Below the pieces are notes generated by a model. That model saw nothing but the letters and a program-made list of their open reading frames with translations, had not been told where the DNA came from and did no database searches. Shown piece by piece: positions 20,913 through 34,300 of a stretch of 64,000 bases of DNA; position 1 is the stretch's first letter; every line of letters begins with the position of its first letter. Position numbers and translations under genes: made by a program. The DNA is from Lytechinus variegatus. Taxonomy: Eukaryota > Echinodermata > Echinoidea > Temnopleuroida > Toxopneustidae. The stretch is from contig NC_054743.1 of the NCBI RefSeq assembly GCF_018143015.1, forward strand, positions 36,831,243 to 36,895,242, read 5' to 3'.

Positions 20913-22633
20913 GGGGACATTTTCCCCTGAGGAAAATTTGTGAAGGAAAAAAAAGATCCTCAATTGCCTATGGAAGACATACTCCCATTATATGCTCTGA
21001 CTTTCAAGGGGAGGGGGGGGCACACTTGTGTAATAATAGCATATTTACATTAACAACTTTGATTTTGACTCTCAAAGGGGGGGGGTGGCACAGGCCAGAT
21101 GTGCCCCCCCCTTGATCTGCCACTGATTGCACTGCTATTTGCAAGGTTTACACTCGTAGACTTTTTGTCTTGTATTGGAAATGTTTACATTCATCTTAAA
21201 TTCAGGTTTATTTTCTATTTTTATCTTGCCAAATGTACATTATTTTCGTGTAACAACATTGGACCAGCAGATTAAAAGTTGTCAGAATATATTCTGACAA
21301 TGTATAGGCTTATGTCTGTTGTTATTATTGAATGTTTATAATTTCAATTATAGATCATGCTGATGTATATTTCACACTGACATGTAAACAATACAAATTT
21401 CAAATTGATGGACATTAATACGGCCTAATTCGTATTGGTCTACTTTAATATTTGAATTCATTACACAATCTTAGTCCATTTTCAATTATCTATTATTTCT
21501 TCTATTTGTATATTTTTGTAAGTTTAGTTCCAGTATTATTTCTGAATCAGTCCAGTGAGCTGATCAACCAATGCTTGGTCAGTCGTTAAAAATTCTAAAA
21601 CAGATGTCAATCAGCTGGCTTCCAGGCTACACTCTCTCAATTTTCCTGAAATTTACTTCTTTGAACCACAAATTCCTAGTGATGCTTATCCCATTATAAA
21701 AGTGGTTTGTGGTGGCACTGTAGGAGTTTTGAGGTTAACCTCATTAACCTTCTTATAATACTGAAACCAAAGATTTTACATTTCAGGTGTAAGGTTATAT
21801 TTGGGTGTTTCTGCCCCATCATCACTAGACTCACTGTATGCAATATTCCATTAAAAACTACAACACTTGTACTAATCGTAATAATAACAAGGAGGATATA
21901 GATTTTGTACAGGATTTTAGGTATTTGTTTTAGGAATTCATTTTGATCAAAAATTTTATAAAGTTATGAAAAAAGATAAAATTCGAGAATAATGCTTCTC
22001 CATTTTACACATTTTTTTACCTGCCATCATACATTACTTATTCTTGATTATGGCATTTCATACATGATTATTTCTCTTTGAAGTCCCTATCGCAATTCAA
22101 AATCATTCTTAAAAAAGAAATGCCCATTCAATATACATGTAAACTGGAATATCAAGTTTTTGTTTCCCTCAACCACTCTTCTAGACATTTCATGCATGGA
22201 TATTTCTTTTTGACATGCCAGTAAAAAATTGAAATCCCTTTCAAAAAGAATTTCCATTCACTAGCAATTATTTTAAAATCATTGTTCGTGAATGGAAATT
22301 CAACCTCTTCTATGGCCTTCCATACTTGGCAAATTGTGTTTGAAATACCCACCACAATTTGAATCCCTCTTTGCAAAGTAATCTCCCTTGAAGAATCATA
22401 AAGAACAGCAGTCATTATTCAATATTTCTGAAGGGATTTTCGTGTGCACGGATGTGACAGGTGCTTTATAAATCCAAAGTAAATTCAAGGTACCGGGATT
22501 TTCATTTCAAAACTTTCCCAGTAACATCCCTATGTTAGGTACCATATCAAGACTTTTTTTATTTAAGGGTAAATTCTATTCTCATTTGGACTCACATTTT
22601 AAAGTTTTGTTTTTCTTTCATTCTTCCATACAG
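20913..22633. other. No gene recognised upstream of the first TMEM135 exon
   Basis: It holds G runs at about 20909, 21013 and 21079 and otherwise AT-rich sequence. I looked for the upstream TMEM135 exon (a membrane segment preceding the KDAKSALK exon) and found no convincing match with splice sites of the right phase. Confidence 0.4.
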
Positions 22634-22675
22634 GATAGGAAACTGCCTCACAAAAGATGCAAAATCAGCGCTGAA
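22634..22675 (+). CDS. TMEM135 exon (first one found)
   Basis: 42 bp between a CATACAG acceptor and a GTAAGT donor. It reads IGNCLTKDAKSAL plus AA of a split codon, and the next exon's first base completes Lys. Family proteins have a short basic stretch ending in SALR just before a VGxxE block, and the next exon starts LLVGNSE, so both position and phase fit. It is short, so it is the least certain exon. Confidence 0.7.
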
Positions 22676-25600
22676 GTAAGTCTTCAATAAGGTTATTTCT
22701 CACATTACTTCATTACCTTTTCAAGCTTTCCTAACCCTTTTAACGCCCTTACATTTATACAGTTCTCTTGCCTTGCATATCAATAAGTGCTGGTCAAACT
22801 TTGGGGGAGATGCCAGATTTCTATGGTTAAAGGTCAAGAAAAATGTTGATTTGAATCAATAGAGAAAAATCAGACTAGCACAATGCTGAAAACTTCATCA
22901 AATTCGGATGTAAAATAAGAAAGTTATGACATTTCAAAGTTTCGCTGATTTTCAACAAAGAAAATTATATGAACAAGCCAGTTACATCCAAATGAGAGAG
23001 TCGATGATGTCACTAACTCACTATTTCTTTTGTTTTTAGGTGGTCTGTCTACGACAGATCACCTATTGATTTCGTCAGAATTTTCTTTATTTCTTTCTTT
23101 ATTTATTCTTATCACCTATGTTTGTCGCCAACTTTTCTCCGAATTGGCTAAATCAATTTAGCTGATTTTTCTGTCATATATAGAATCTATCATAGAGACG
23201 GCATACTAAGCTTTTCAAGGTCATCTGGTCATGATGACGTCATCTACGCGCCATTTTGTAAAATTCTTCATTTGATCATATCTTCATTATCAATTATCAA
23301 AAATTAACAATATTTACATGACATTAACTTCAGGTCAAGGGTCAACTGTCAATGTCATCAAAGGTCATGTAGAGGTCATGACGCGCGCGTACGCGCACGT
23401 CAAAGGTAAAAAAATCGTCCAAATGACCTATAAATTTTTTTGGGTACGTTTCAGGTCATTTTAAGCATTTCAAAATTTTGCGCGCACACATATGCGCGTG
23501 CAGTTTCTGCGCGTTACACCTTAACGCAACGCAGAAAAACCGTTTCTTTTAATATCATTGCATTGCTAATAAAATTCTGAGCAATTTGATACATTGATCA
23601 ACCTTTTACAACCATTAATATAGAAATTAACACCCATTAAAGTTTGCAGCACGTGTGCGCGCGAGCTCTCACTATAGGCCATATATGGGCAAAAACATGC
23701 CTATTGAAAATTTACTGTAGCTCTGTAAATAGTCCATTGACCCCCAATTTTTTTTTCATATATCGATAGAGTATTAGTTGTAGATTTGATTTCATGTCAC
23801 CATTAACCCTAAATTATATCATGACGTCATCAAAATGGCGCCTAAACTAAAAATTTCATTTTTTTCAAAAATGACGTCATCAAATTTATGCAAATTTGGT
23901 TGTAACTTCTCGAATATAGATCGTTTTTCGCCCAGATTTCGATATGTCGTAGATTAGAATGTACTCTTTCTCCTTAGTTGACATGAATTTTCGTTTTGAG
24001 AAACGCATCATTGCGTAAAACAGCGATGAAAAGAGGCATGTCATTTTTCCTCATTTTGCGTGTAATCTCTATGGGACATGACTTTTTCCCAAAACTAGAT
24101 TCGACATTCCTCTATTTCGTGAGCCATATCTCCATTTTTTCTTGTCGGTTTTCCCTGAGCTTTTAGTATGTTGTAGCTGAGATCCTACGCTTTCGCAAGT
24201 GTGCCCTCCATTTTTTGATCAGATGCCGGGATCATGCCCGTTTTTCACTTGCAAAATTGGTATTGTAATTCTATAAATTACTTGCGTGTAATCTCTATGG
24301 GGAATATCGTAGCTCAATGGATAACGCATTTGACTTGCTTTCTCGAGGGCGGAGGTTCGAGTCCTGGGGTGAACAAGATGATTTTTTTTTTCAATTTTTT
24401 TTTTCTTTTTGCCACCTCTTACATGATCCTTTATGATAATTAAAAGGCATAAAAGTTTAAATTTAGCAAGATAAAACAGATTATAATTGCTTTTTTCATA
24501 TCACATGTATTTTGCGTGTAATCTCTATGGGACATGACTTTTTCTCAAAACTAGATTCGACATTCCTCTATTTCGTGAGCCATATCTCCATTTCTTCTTG
24601 TCAGTTTTGCCTGAGCTTTTAATATGTTATAGCTGAGATTCTGGGCTTTCGATAATGTGCCCTCCACTTTTTGATCAGATGCCGGGATCATGCCCGTTTT
24701 TCACTTGCAATATTGGAATTGTAATTCTCAAAATTGCTTACGTGTAAAGTCTATGGGAAATATTCTAGCTCAATCGGTTAGGCGTCAGACTTGCATCTCA
24801 TTCAATCATGTGGGCAGCACGCATGCGAGCAGGGGTTTGAGTCCTGGGTGAACATGATTCTTTTTTTTTAATATCTTGCGCACGATCAATTATAACAATT
24901 CTAATAAATAATAGCTAAAATATTGCAAAATAAAACAGATTATAATCACTTTTTTTCATATTATATCTATCTAATCATATCCGTCCATCCGCTATCTGTT
25001 ATAAATCTATGTATATTTCTATCTATCTATCAATCCATCCATCTGTCTGTCTATCTATCTACCTACATGACATATATGTCTATCTCTCTGTCAAATATAT
25101 ATCTACATGTTTGAATATGTCTCTCTCTCTCACTCTATCCATATATATGTCTATCTGTCTATCTACCTACTTTGCATATGTATCTGTCTATCTATCTCTC
25201 TCTCTGTCTAATATAATATATCAATCTGTTTAGATATGTATATCTATCTATCTTTCTATATATCCATCTATCTATCTGCCTGTCTATCTATCTTTCTATA
25301 TGTATGTCGGTCTGTCTGGCTATCTATCTATATATCTATCTATCTGTCTATTTCTATTATATATATCTATTTCAATATGTCTATCTTTCTATATCAATCT
25401 ATCTGTCTCTATCTATCAATCTATCTATATGTCTGTCTATCTATGTTTTATTAATATAACCACCTATCATTTATCTCTCAATCCATCACTTGATCCATCC
25501 ATCGCGCCATCCATCAATATATATAGTCATGATCTATCTTCTATATATCTGTGTGAATATGTATGTCTGACGATTGTCATCACCACATTAATAATCACAT

Positions 25601-28600
25601 TGAGCAATGGTCAAAATTTATTCTTAGGATGTCTAGAATCAAGATTATCAATCATATCTAAGTGATTCATTTTATACATTAGCCGACTCTGAATGAAAAA
25701 TCATGACAGACCACCTAATTCGTCCGCATGACGAATTAAATTCTAGTTTATTGTTTGAATTATACAATATTTCAATTTTACGAATTTAACGATTAGGACT
25801 TCCTTGCCTGAAGCACAAATTCCACGTGTTCAGAGAGGAATGAAACATCATTTCACATGACAATGACAAGAAAATAAAAAATATTTCTTATTTCGTATAA
25901 TAAAATACAAAAGAAATAGTGAGTGAGTGATGTCATCAGTTCCTCATTTGCATACCGACCGAGATGTGCATATAACTGTTTTGTGAAATTTTCAGTGTTA
26001 TGCTTGTTGAATTTTTCTCTTTTTATTCAAATCAAGTTTTTGTTGGGATGGACTTGTCCTTTAAGGTCACTTTCCCCTTCCAGCCAAGGCCTTTCCTGGT
26101 GCTGATCAGAAAAAGAGCAAGTATTAATAGGCAAAGTGTTGTTGATATGAAATCATATCTCTCTCTTTGGTGCCAAGACATTGTTCAGTAGATCTCAAAT
26201 GTTTTGGAAATCTTTTTTTTTTCATGACAACACAATTCCACATGTGGTACCCTGTCTAAATATATCAGTTTTTCTATCTAAAAATAAGGTTGCAATATCA
26301 TGTGAGAGGGGGATATCCCATAGGATGTGATATTGTGACAGCCTAGTCTTTCACTATTCTGTACATTTTAAAATTTGCTATTTTTTGTCCTAGAAGCATT
26401 AGATTGACTGTATAGTTGGTATAGTGTATCAATTAATGGTCTGTGGATGTAGTTCAGAGTTGTCTATCATCAGCGAAGAATAGTCTAACCAAGAAAAGGG
26501 ATGAAATGAAATGAATTCAAATTGTTAATACCAAAAGAATTCTTCATTCCAAACTTACTAATAGGCAGGGCTCCAGACTGACCTTTTTTTATCTACCGGT
26601 CTAACCTGTTCATGTCGGATCAGTAAATACCCAGTTTTTCAAAGTACGAACCTAAAGTTCACTGGTCCCCCAAAATAAAGAAAAACATTTAAAAAAAGAC
26701 TTGAGTTTATTTTTCGTCTATTTTGTTTTATTGCCCCCCCCAAAAAAAAAATTAAACATACAAAACAAAACAGTACACACACACAACATAATTTATGAGA
26801 GCCATTCTTTAAGATGCCATGTGTCGCCAATTTTATAATTCACCAAAGAGGAGAAAATATCAGTCCTATTAGTTTGATATATTTTGTACTGGTCATGCCG
26901 GACCAGTAAATCTGGCTATTTCTAAAAGTTACTGGCTTTACAGCTATTTTTACTGGTCTGGGACCGTCGGACCAGTGCCAGTGTAGCATGCTCCAATAGG
27001 TCCATGAATAATGTCAACCTTGCTATTCTTCAGATTAATTGTTGGTACAGTAGTTCAGAGCTGCATGCCAGTTAGCAAGAGCCTGGCCAAGACATGCGAT
27101 GCTACCCAGAACACAGGTCCTTCTTGGACAACATGATAATTCATTAATTCTTCATTCCAAATGAACCAAAATGTTAAAAAACTCCATTAATATTAGGTAC
27201 AACTGTATCACCCTTTATAGATTGTTGGTGTAAGTCAGGGCTGCCAGCCAATGAACATGAGTCAAACCAAGACACATGCCCTTCCTTCAGACATCCTGGA
27301 CAACTCTACATTTCAATCTTTCCAAAATACAAACACAGCATTTATTATGCGGCATCTATCTAGTAAACTATTCTGAGGCGCAGAGGGATGGGGGGGGGTT
27401 AACAGAAAAAAAACGTTTGCTTGTCTGGGTGTATGGTCAGATCAAATTATATTAACATAATACTCTCAAACTCCACAAATACCATGCATTAAATATTTTA
27501 TTCCTTGTAGATTGTTGGTTGGTAATTCAGAGATGCCTGCCAGTGAGCAGGAATCAAACCAAGACACAAGTCCTTCCTCAGGACACCAACACAACTCTTC
27601 ATTCATTTCAATCTTTCCAAATAACCGTCAAATACCATGCATTAAATGTTGTACTCCTAGATTGTTGGTTGGTAATTCAGAGATGCCTGCTAGAGAGCAG
27701 GAATCAAACTAAGACACAGGTCGTTCCTCAGGACACCAAGACAACCGTTCATTCATTTCAATCTTTCCAAATAACCCTCAATCTCCACAAATACCATGCA
27801 TCTTCTTAAATGTTTCATTTCTTGTAGATTACTAGTTGGTAATTCAGAGATGCCTGCCAGTGAGCAGGAATCAAACCAAGACACAGGCCCTTCCTCAGGA
27901 CATCCTGGACAACAGGACAGACCTTCATTTACTCAATTCTTACCAAAGGTGCTTCAGACAATCATTACCAACTTCATCAACAGGCAAGTCAAGATCAACA
28001 TTGGGTGTGTTTGTACATACAGTGAGTCTAGTGATGATGGGGCAGAATCACAATTCAAATCATGATTCTGCAGAATGACAATCGCATTTAGTCAAAAGTA
28101 AAAATAAACGTCTTTCAAATCACAAGCATGAAACACGTAAAAAGGAGGTGTTCGGAAAGACGTTTCTGTACAGTTATGAACAAAAAGGTCTTATATTTAA
28201 AGCGCAATCATTCTATGAGGTCACTGTGTCGGGCTATTTTCGGTTTGACTCTTTCAAAGCTCACGTGTATATGCATGCATTTCTTTTCACATGCATTAAC
28301 TTCAAGTTCTGTGTTGGTCATCGCATCGTCCACTGCTTTTCATTTTGTGTCCTTCAACTTTAAGTTCTAGTAAGTGAACTAACTGGACAATGATCTCAGT
28401 TGTTGAGTGAACATTGTCAATATTATTAAATTGGATCTACGCTGAAATTCACTTCCGAACACCATTTTGGATAAACCGACCAGATAAATAGAAGAAAACA
28501 AAATGAGGTATAATAGACTCAATTCTAGAAGTATTGTGGTTTTGTGATTCATGTTTGTGTGTGTTGAATCATGATTCAAATCATGATTCTGGGTTGAGGT

Positions 28601-31269
28601 CTAATAAACGCAGCCTAAGATGGTCTTTAACTGTTTTGTTTTAAGAGCATGCACGTTAAAGGACAAGTCCACCCGAATAAAAAGTTGATTTTGATAAAAA
28701 GAAAAAATCCAACAAGCATAACACTGAAAATGTCATCAAAATCGGATGTAAAATAAAAGTTGTGACATTTTAAAGTTTTGCTTAATTTCACAAAACAGTT
28801 ATAGCACATCCTGGTGGGTATGCAAATGAGGAGACTGATGATGTCATCCACTCACTATTTCCTTTTGTATTTTATTATATGAAGTAGGGAATATTCTATT
28901 TTTCTCTTCATTATCAAGTGAAACAACAATTGATCCCTCCCTGAACATGTGGAAAGGGCATGGTTTAATATTTTATGATTCAGTCAAGTTGGTCCTTCCA
29001 AGTCAAATCTATATAAAATGAAATATTATATAATTCAAACAATAAAAATCAAAAGAAATAGTGAGGGACATCATCGAATGTCTCATTTGAGTTGTGCATG
29101 TCATTGTTTGGTGAAAAAAAGCAAAACTTTAAAGTGTCATTACTTTCTTATTTTAAATCCGATTTTGATGAAATTTTCAGTATTTTGCTAGTTTGATTTT
29201 TCTCTATTTATTCAAATCAACATTTTTCTGGCTTGGACTTGACCTTTAAAGATATCATAAAACTTAGTTATTGTTTTGAATTTGAATTTGTGTAATGGTG
29301 GAAATTGGAGACATTGTTTGGAGATGAATTGGGTTCATTCCGTCTGAGATGAGACCAGAGATAATTGACCTAGGACGGTTTAGGCCAACAGACAATTCAC
29401 CAGTTAGACATGGTTTTGAGTACAGGAAATTCAAACATATATGTGCATGTGGCAACAGGAAATATTTTTCATAGTGGCTGTTTGTTTGTATAGGGTTAGA
29501 ACATATTATCTTGGCAAGAATTAATATCCTCTCTTAAATTATCAGGAGATACCGTACATGTATGATTGGGAAACAGGTTGTGTTTCTAATTAAAGAATAT
29601 CTCCTTCCATTTCATTGCACAAAAACTTACTGTCATCATGGTTACCTTGAAATAGTAACCAATCAAAATGTAGGTTTTGATAGTTATTACCATAGAGGAA
29701 AAGCTAACATACTGGTACATATTTATCTAAAAGGACTTGATTATCTTTTAAACAATCTTTTTTCTATCTATTTGTTTTTAGGTTAAAAGATCTCCGTAAG
29801 CATACGCTGTGCCTTCATGAATCTAGCTGTGTCTATTACTCCATTGAGGTAAAGTATGCAAAGTGTCAAGTGTTAGAGACACTGCAAATTTATTCTGTTG
29901 TCGGTGACAATAATGATAGTATTAAAAGAATGATGATACAAATCTGAGGAAATTGATAATAATTATTCTGTATTAGAGAGGGGGTGTATTAAGAGAAAAA
30001 AACCCAAAGTATACATGTACATGTAAATAAGCAAAATAAATATGAGGTAAATCTAAGAGGTGAGTGGAGAGAAAAAAAAGTATATAATAATTATTATATC
30101 GCCTGAAGAAAGGCGGCAAAATTGATAATAGTGATAATGATAATTATGATATACCGGTAATACAACTTGCAAATGATTATGTCTATTCTGCAGAGTTCCC
30201 AAGTCTGCAGTTTCATTATTATCATCATGGATGTAGCTTGGCTGCTATTCCACTGCTTACCCACATGCCCCACGTGTACTCATCTGTGTTAGTGGTTTTC
30301 AGCTTACTTCGGTTTCGGTACAGAATCCGTTATTCCACAGTGTCTGGTTTAAGTAAACTATGCCAGAACTTAGGCTTAGGCTCTTTATGTGTGATGGTCC
30401 TGTGATAATCTTAAGCCTTTCTCTCAAAATTATCACTCACTGCAATTACTCTTATCTAGCATTTTTTGTATTCTCCCAGGCTTCCTTAAAGGGGAAGTTC
30501 ACCCTGACAAAAAGTTTATTGTAAAAATAGCAGAAAAATAATAAAAAAATATTGCTGAAGGTTTGAGAAAAATTCATCAAATAATTAAAAAGTTATTAGA
30601 ATTTCAATTATTTGATTTGTGACGTCATACGCGAGCAGCATTCCTACATAGCCAATGGTAAAAAAATCAATGAAATGTCATTTTCTCAGAAAATTGAAAA
30701 TGGTTTTCACTGTACCTTTTTTATATCAATAGACAAATCATTTCACACACGATCATGAATAGAAAACAAAATTAAGTCATCAGGAAACATACAAAATTTG
30801 AAATTCATGTATTTGATATTACATAACACATGGGGCAGCTGCTCGTTTATGACGTCACAAATCTAAAACTTTCTTACTCTTTTAACAGATTTTCCTCAAT
30901 CCTTCACCAATATTTTGTACTATTTTTTTCTACTATTTTTACAACAAAGTTTTCTTCAGGGTGAACTTCCCCTTTAAGGAGGTTTTTCTTGGTTATACAA
31001 TGCAAGGGTTCGTCAATGTCCTCAAGTCCTTTACCCAGTCCCTTCAGCAGTCTAACATCTTTCATTTTGTATCGTTTATTTTTCATAGGCTTTCTTGAGG
31101 AGATTTTTCCTAGGCTATACAATCCAGGGGTTTATCAATGTCCTCAGGTCTTTATCCAGTGCCTTCAGCAATCCTTCTAACATCCCAAAGGCACTGTATC
31201 ACAAAGATAACTTCTCCCTAGGTCTCTTCTTAGGTTTCTACTCAGGTCTATTCAGGGTAAGTTCATCAT

Positions 31270-31311
<42 letters not shown>

Positions 31312-34300
31312 TAATATATATATATATCTCCGGTTCAAGACAAGACAGATGCAACAATGTCATGTTACCTTTAGGAATACTTGTATACCTGTACATTGTG
31401 TGAAAGAGAAAAAAAATAAATATAGCAAGCGAAAGAGAGAGAGAGAAAGAAAATGAATGAGTAGGACATGCTGGATTTTGTAAATCTGTACAAGTAGTAA
31501 TGTTGGGATAAAACTACTTTAAAGGCACCTTCACGAAGTTTGTTCTATGTCTTTTTCAGGAATCCTGCTCTCTTTGTCTCTACATCAGCTTAATACCCAC
31601 ATTCCCTGATGTGTTTCCTTATGCTAAAATGATATGATTGGCAAGGAAAATATGCTGAAAAGCGGAATTCCAGCTGAAATACACTGTTAAAACCTTTTCT
31701 GGGTACCTAAACCAGGGCCCCGTCTTACAAAGAATTGCGATTGATCCCATCAATCACAACTATGGACGGCCAGCAATGTCAACATCAATTATGCATGTTT
31801 GTGTAAAATATTTTGTTACTATGATGTATATTCATGCATTCAGTGTTTTCTGGAAAATTCACTGTGCTTCTCTTTGTTTACAAAGCACATTGTGCATATT
31901 TCCTGTAGAAAAAAATTATGACATTGATGGATTTCCATAGTTATGATTGATTGGATCAATCATAACTCTTTGTAAGACGGGGCCCAGGGGGGACAAAGCC
32001 TTGTTTGATAACCCGAGTCTATCTGTAACTCTAAAGTGAAGTCATCAGTGAAGTAATACTCCATGAAATGCACATTGAAGACGGTGATGATGATGAATGG
32101 AGTTTGTATAGACCCATCTATATCGTCGCACGCACCCTGAACCGTCCTCTCTGCGCACTTCGATGCGAAAGTTAGTTTGGCAGAAAACGCATTTAAAGAA
32201 AAGCTTTTCTAAAATCAGCAATAAGTGCACCTACAAGGAGAGCAAATTATTTACCGGCGTCTTCTTTTGATAGTTCAGGATAGCGCACTGTATCTTTTCT
32301 ACGAACCGTCCTCTCCGTTACGATGCCCACTGTGGCGTAAATAATTCACTTCAAGAAAATATAAAGATACAGGATGAAACTTTGGAAACTGAACTATCGA
32401 ACAAAGACACAGGTAAATAATTTGCTCTCCTTGTAGATGCAATTATTGCTGGTTTTAAAAAGCTTTCCTTTAAATGCATTTTCTGCAAAACTAACTTTCT
32501 CATCGAAGTGCACAGAGAGGACGATTTGTGGTGCTTGCGACGATATGTAAGATAGATTTTGAAGGTGCTGCCCCTCACAATATGTTACATATTACCGGTA
32601 ATCACAACATATTTGCTGGAATTGAAAAGATAGATCTTTAGTTCAGGTTTGAAGGTCTCACGGTTGTTAAAATAAGAAAGTTGGATTGGTAACGGAATCC
32701 AAATGCATGGAGCAACCAAAAAGAGAATTCCATCATTGTTAGTGTTTAGGCAGTTACTGGAAATTAAGGAAGAAAGTTCCCTGTCTCTCAATATTATACA
32801 GATATTGCCTACCTAGAGTTTGAATATAACATTTCCTCTCCCCGATGGAGTTATATTTTCCCACGGGATTATTTTTTGCCCGAAGCGCAGCGCTGAGGGA
32901 CAATATTCTCCCAAAGGAAAAATATAGCTTCGGAGGGGAGTTGAAATGTTATTTATTAAAACGATAAACCAGGCAATATTTGTGATATTATATAGTCTAT
33001 GTGTATTCGCCATCAGATATTGCCTTCATTATCTGGCTCCAACCCGAAATTCTTGCTACAGCTCTGATCCGTCTACGTTATAATAGAAAACATTTGAAAA
33101 TACATCAAGCGCGTTCTTTATGCAATCGACACTAGCGTGTACATCAATTAAACTACCTGATTACCCAACTTGTAAGCAGCGAGTGACGTCACCTTAGTGA
33201 ATATTACGCCGCAATTGACAATACAACGCAGTTATATTCACTGAGGTGACGTCAAAACCTAGAATATAACAAATGCAATCCTTTGCAGCTATGATCACGT
33301 GATGGCGTATTGACCTATCACTGATTCGAATCTACACAAGCTATGTAATATATTCTTTATCTGTTTGCGTTACAGAGTGTCAACTGTCTCTTGCGATGGT
33401 TACGGAACAAAGACAGTCCCATACATGGTCTGCTAGCAGGTTTCATAGCTGGACTATCAACCATCTTCTATAGAAGCAAAACACTTTCACTCTATGTATT
33501 ATCAAAGGCTGCTGAGGTAAGAATAAGAAAAAAGAGCAGAAAAGGCAGAAGATAACAAAGAAAAAAAGAAGAAGAAAAAAGCCTATTGGAATTTTACTCT
33601 TTGATCTTCTTTCAATTCATTGATTAATTGAATTGCCCACTTTTGGTGTTTCCTCCTTAATATATACTTTTAATTTATGTATTTATTTAGTTATCTATCT
33701 ATCTATCTGTCTATCTATCTATCTATCTATCTGTCTGTCTGTCTGTCTGTCCATCCGTCCACCCACTTACCCATCCTCTTATCTCTTTAAAAAAAATTAT
33801 TTATAAAAATCATTGCATGGAAACTTAAAGGTATTAACTTAAAGATATGGGGGCTCATCAAATTGAGACAAGAAGACAAATTCTTGTGTTTCCTCAAGTC
33901 AATTTGATGCATACAAAAAAGAGAAATGAACTTAAATCTTGTCAAGTTGTCTTCATCAGTGGAGTGCTTCATCAACATTCGCCATCTGACAAGATTTCAG
34001 ATCTGACAACTTTCCTTGATTTTGATTGGCTGAGAGGCACTGTTGCTATGGTAACTGTTGGATAAAACAGGACTTGTCTGATAAATCGTCTGACAAGTCC
34101 TTTCATGAAACGCTCCCCTGGACGAGAAGAATCAAAGAAAATATCCTGGATCTTATCAGATTCCCATAACACAAATCTTACTGATTATAATTAATATTTC
34201 TGATTGATTATAAATTGTTGTCAATGCAATTAAGAAATTGATTTAAAAAACTTTCCTAACTCTGGGCTCAAATTCGATGCATATTTTGCTCATTCTTCAG

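Larger units (their letters stand above)
23038..25746 (+). mobile_element. Helentron-like (HINE-type) element, 2.7 kb
   Basis: The 5' end is AGGTGGTCTGTC (23038-23049). Its exact inverse GACAGACCACCT lies at 25705-25716, followed by a hairpin (AATTCGTC, 5-nt loop, GACGAATT at 25717-25737), then AAATT and a terminal CTAG. It is inserted between two T bases with no longer duplication. These are the known marks of Helentron-derived elements, as is the long microsatellite in the 3' part. The interior has GACGTCAT and GCGCGCGTACGCGCACG blocks shared with 11619-13248 and two tRNA-like segments. No Rep/helicase frame was seen. Confidence 0.8.
22829..26064. mobile_element. Foldback MITE (AAAGGWCAAGTCCACC family) split by a Helentron-like element
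   Basis: The left half is 22829-23037 and the right half 25747-26064, ending GGGATGGACTTGTCCTTT. The join CTATTTCTTTTGTTTTT / TTATTGTTTGAATTATAC is intact in the related copy at about 55242, proving that 23038-25746 inserted into this MITE. Confidence 0.85.

Noticed and set aside
24923..25665. Several Ser/Ile/Tyr-rich open frames
   Set aside because: They are translations of the TCTA microsatellite.
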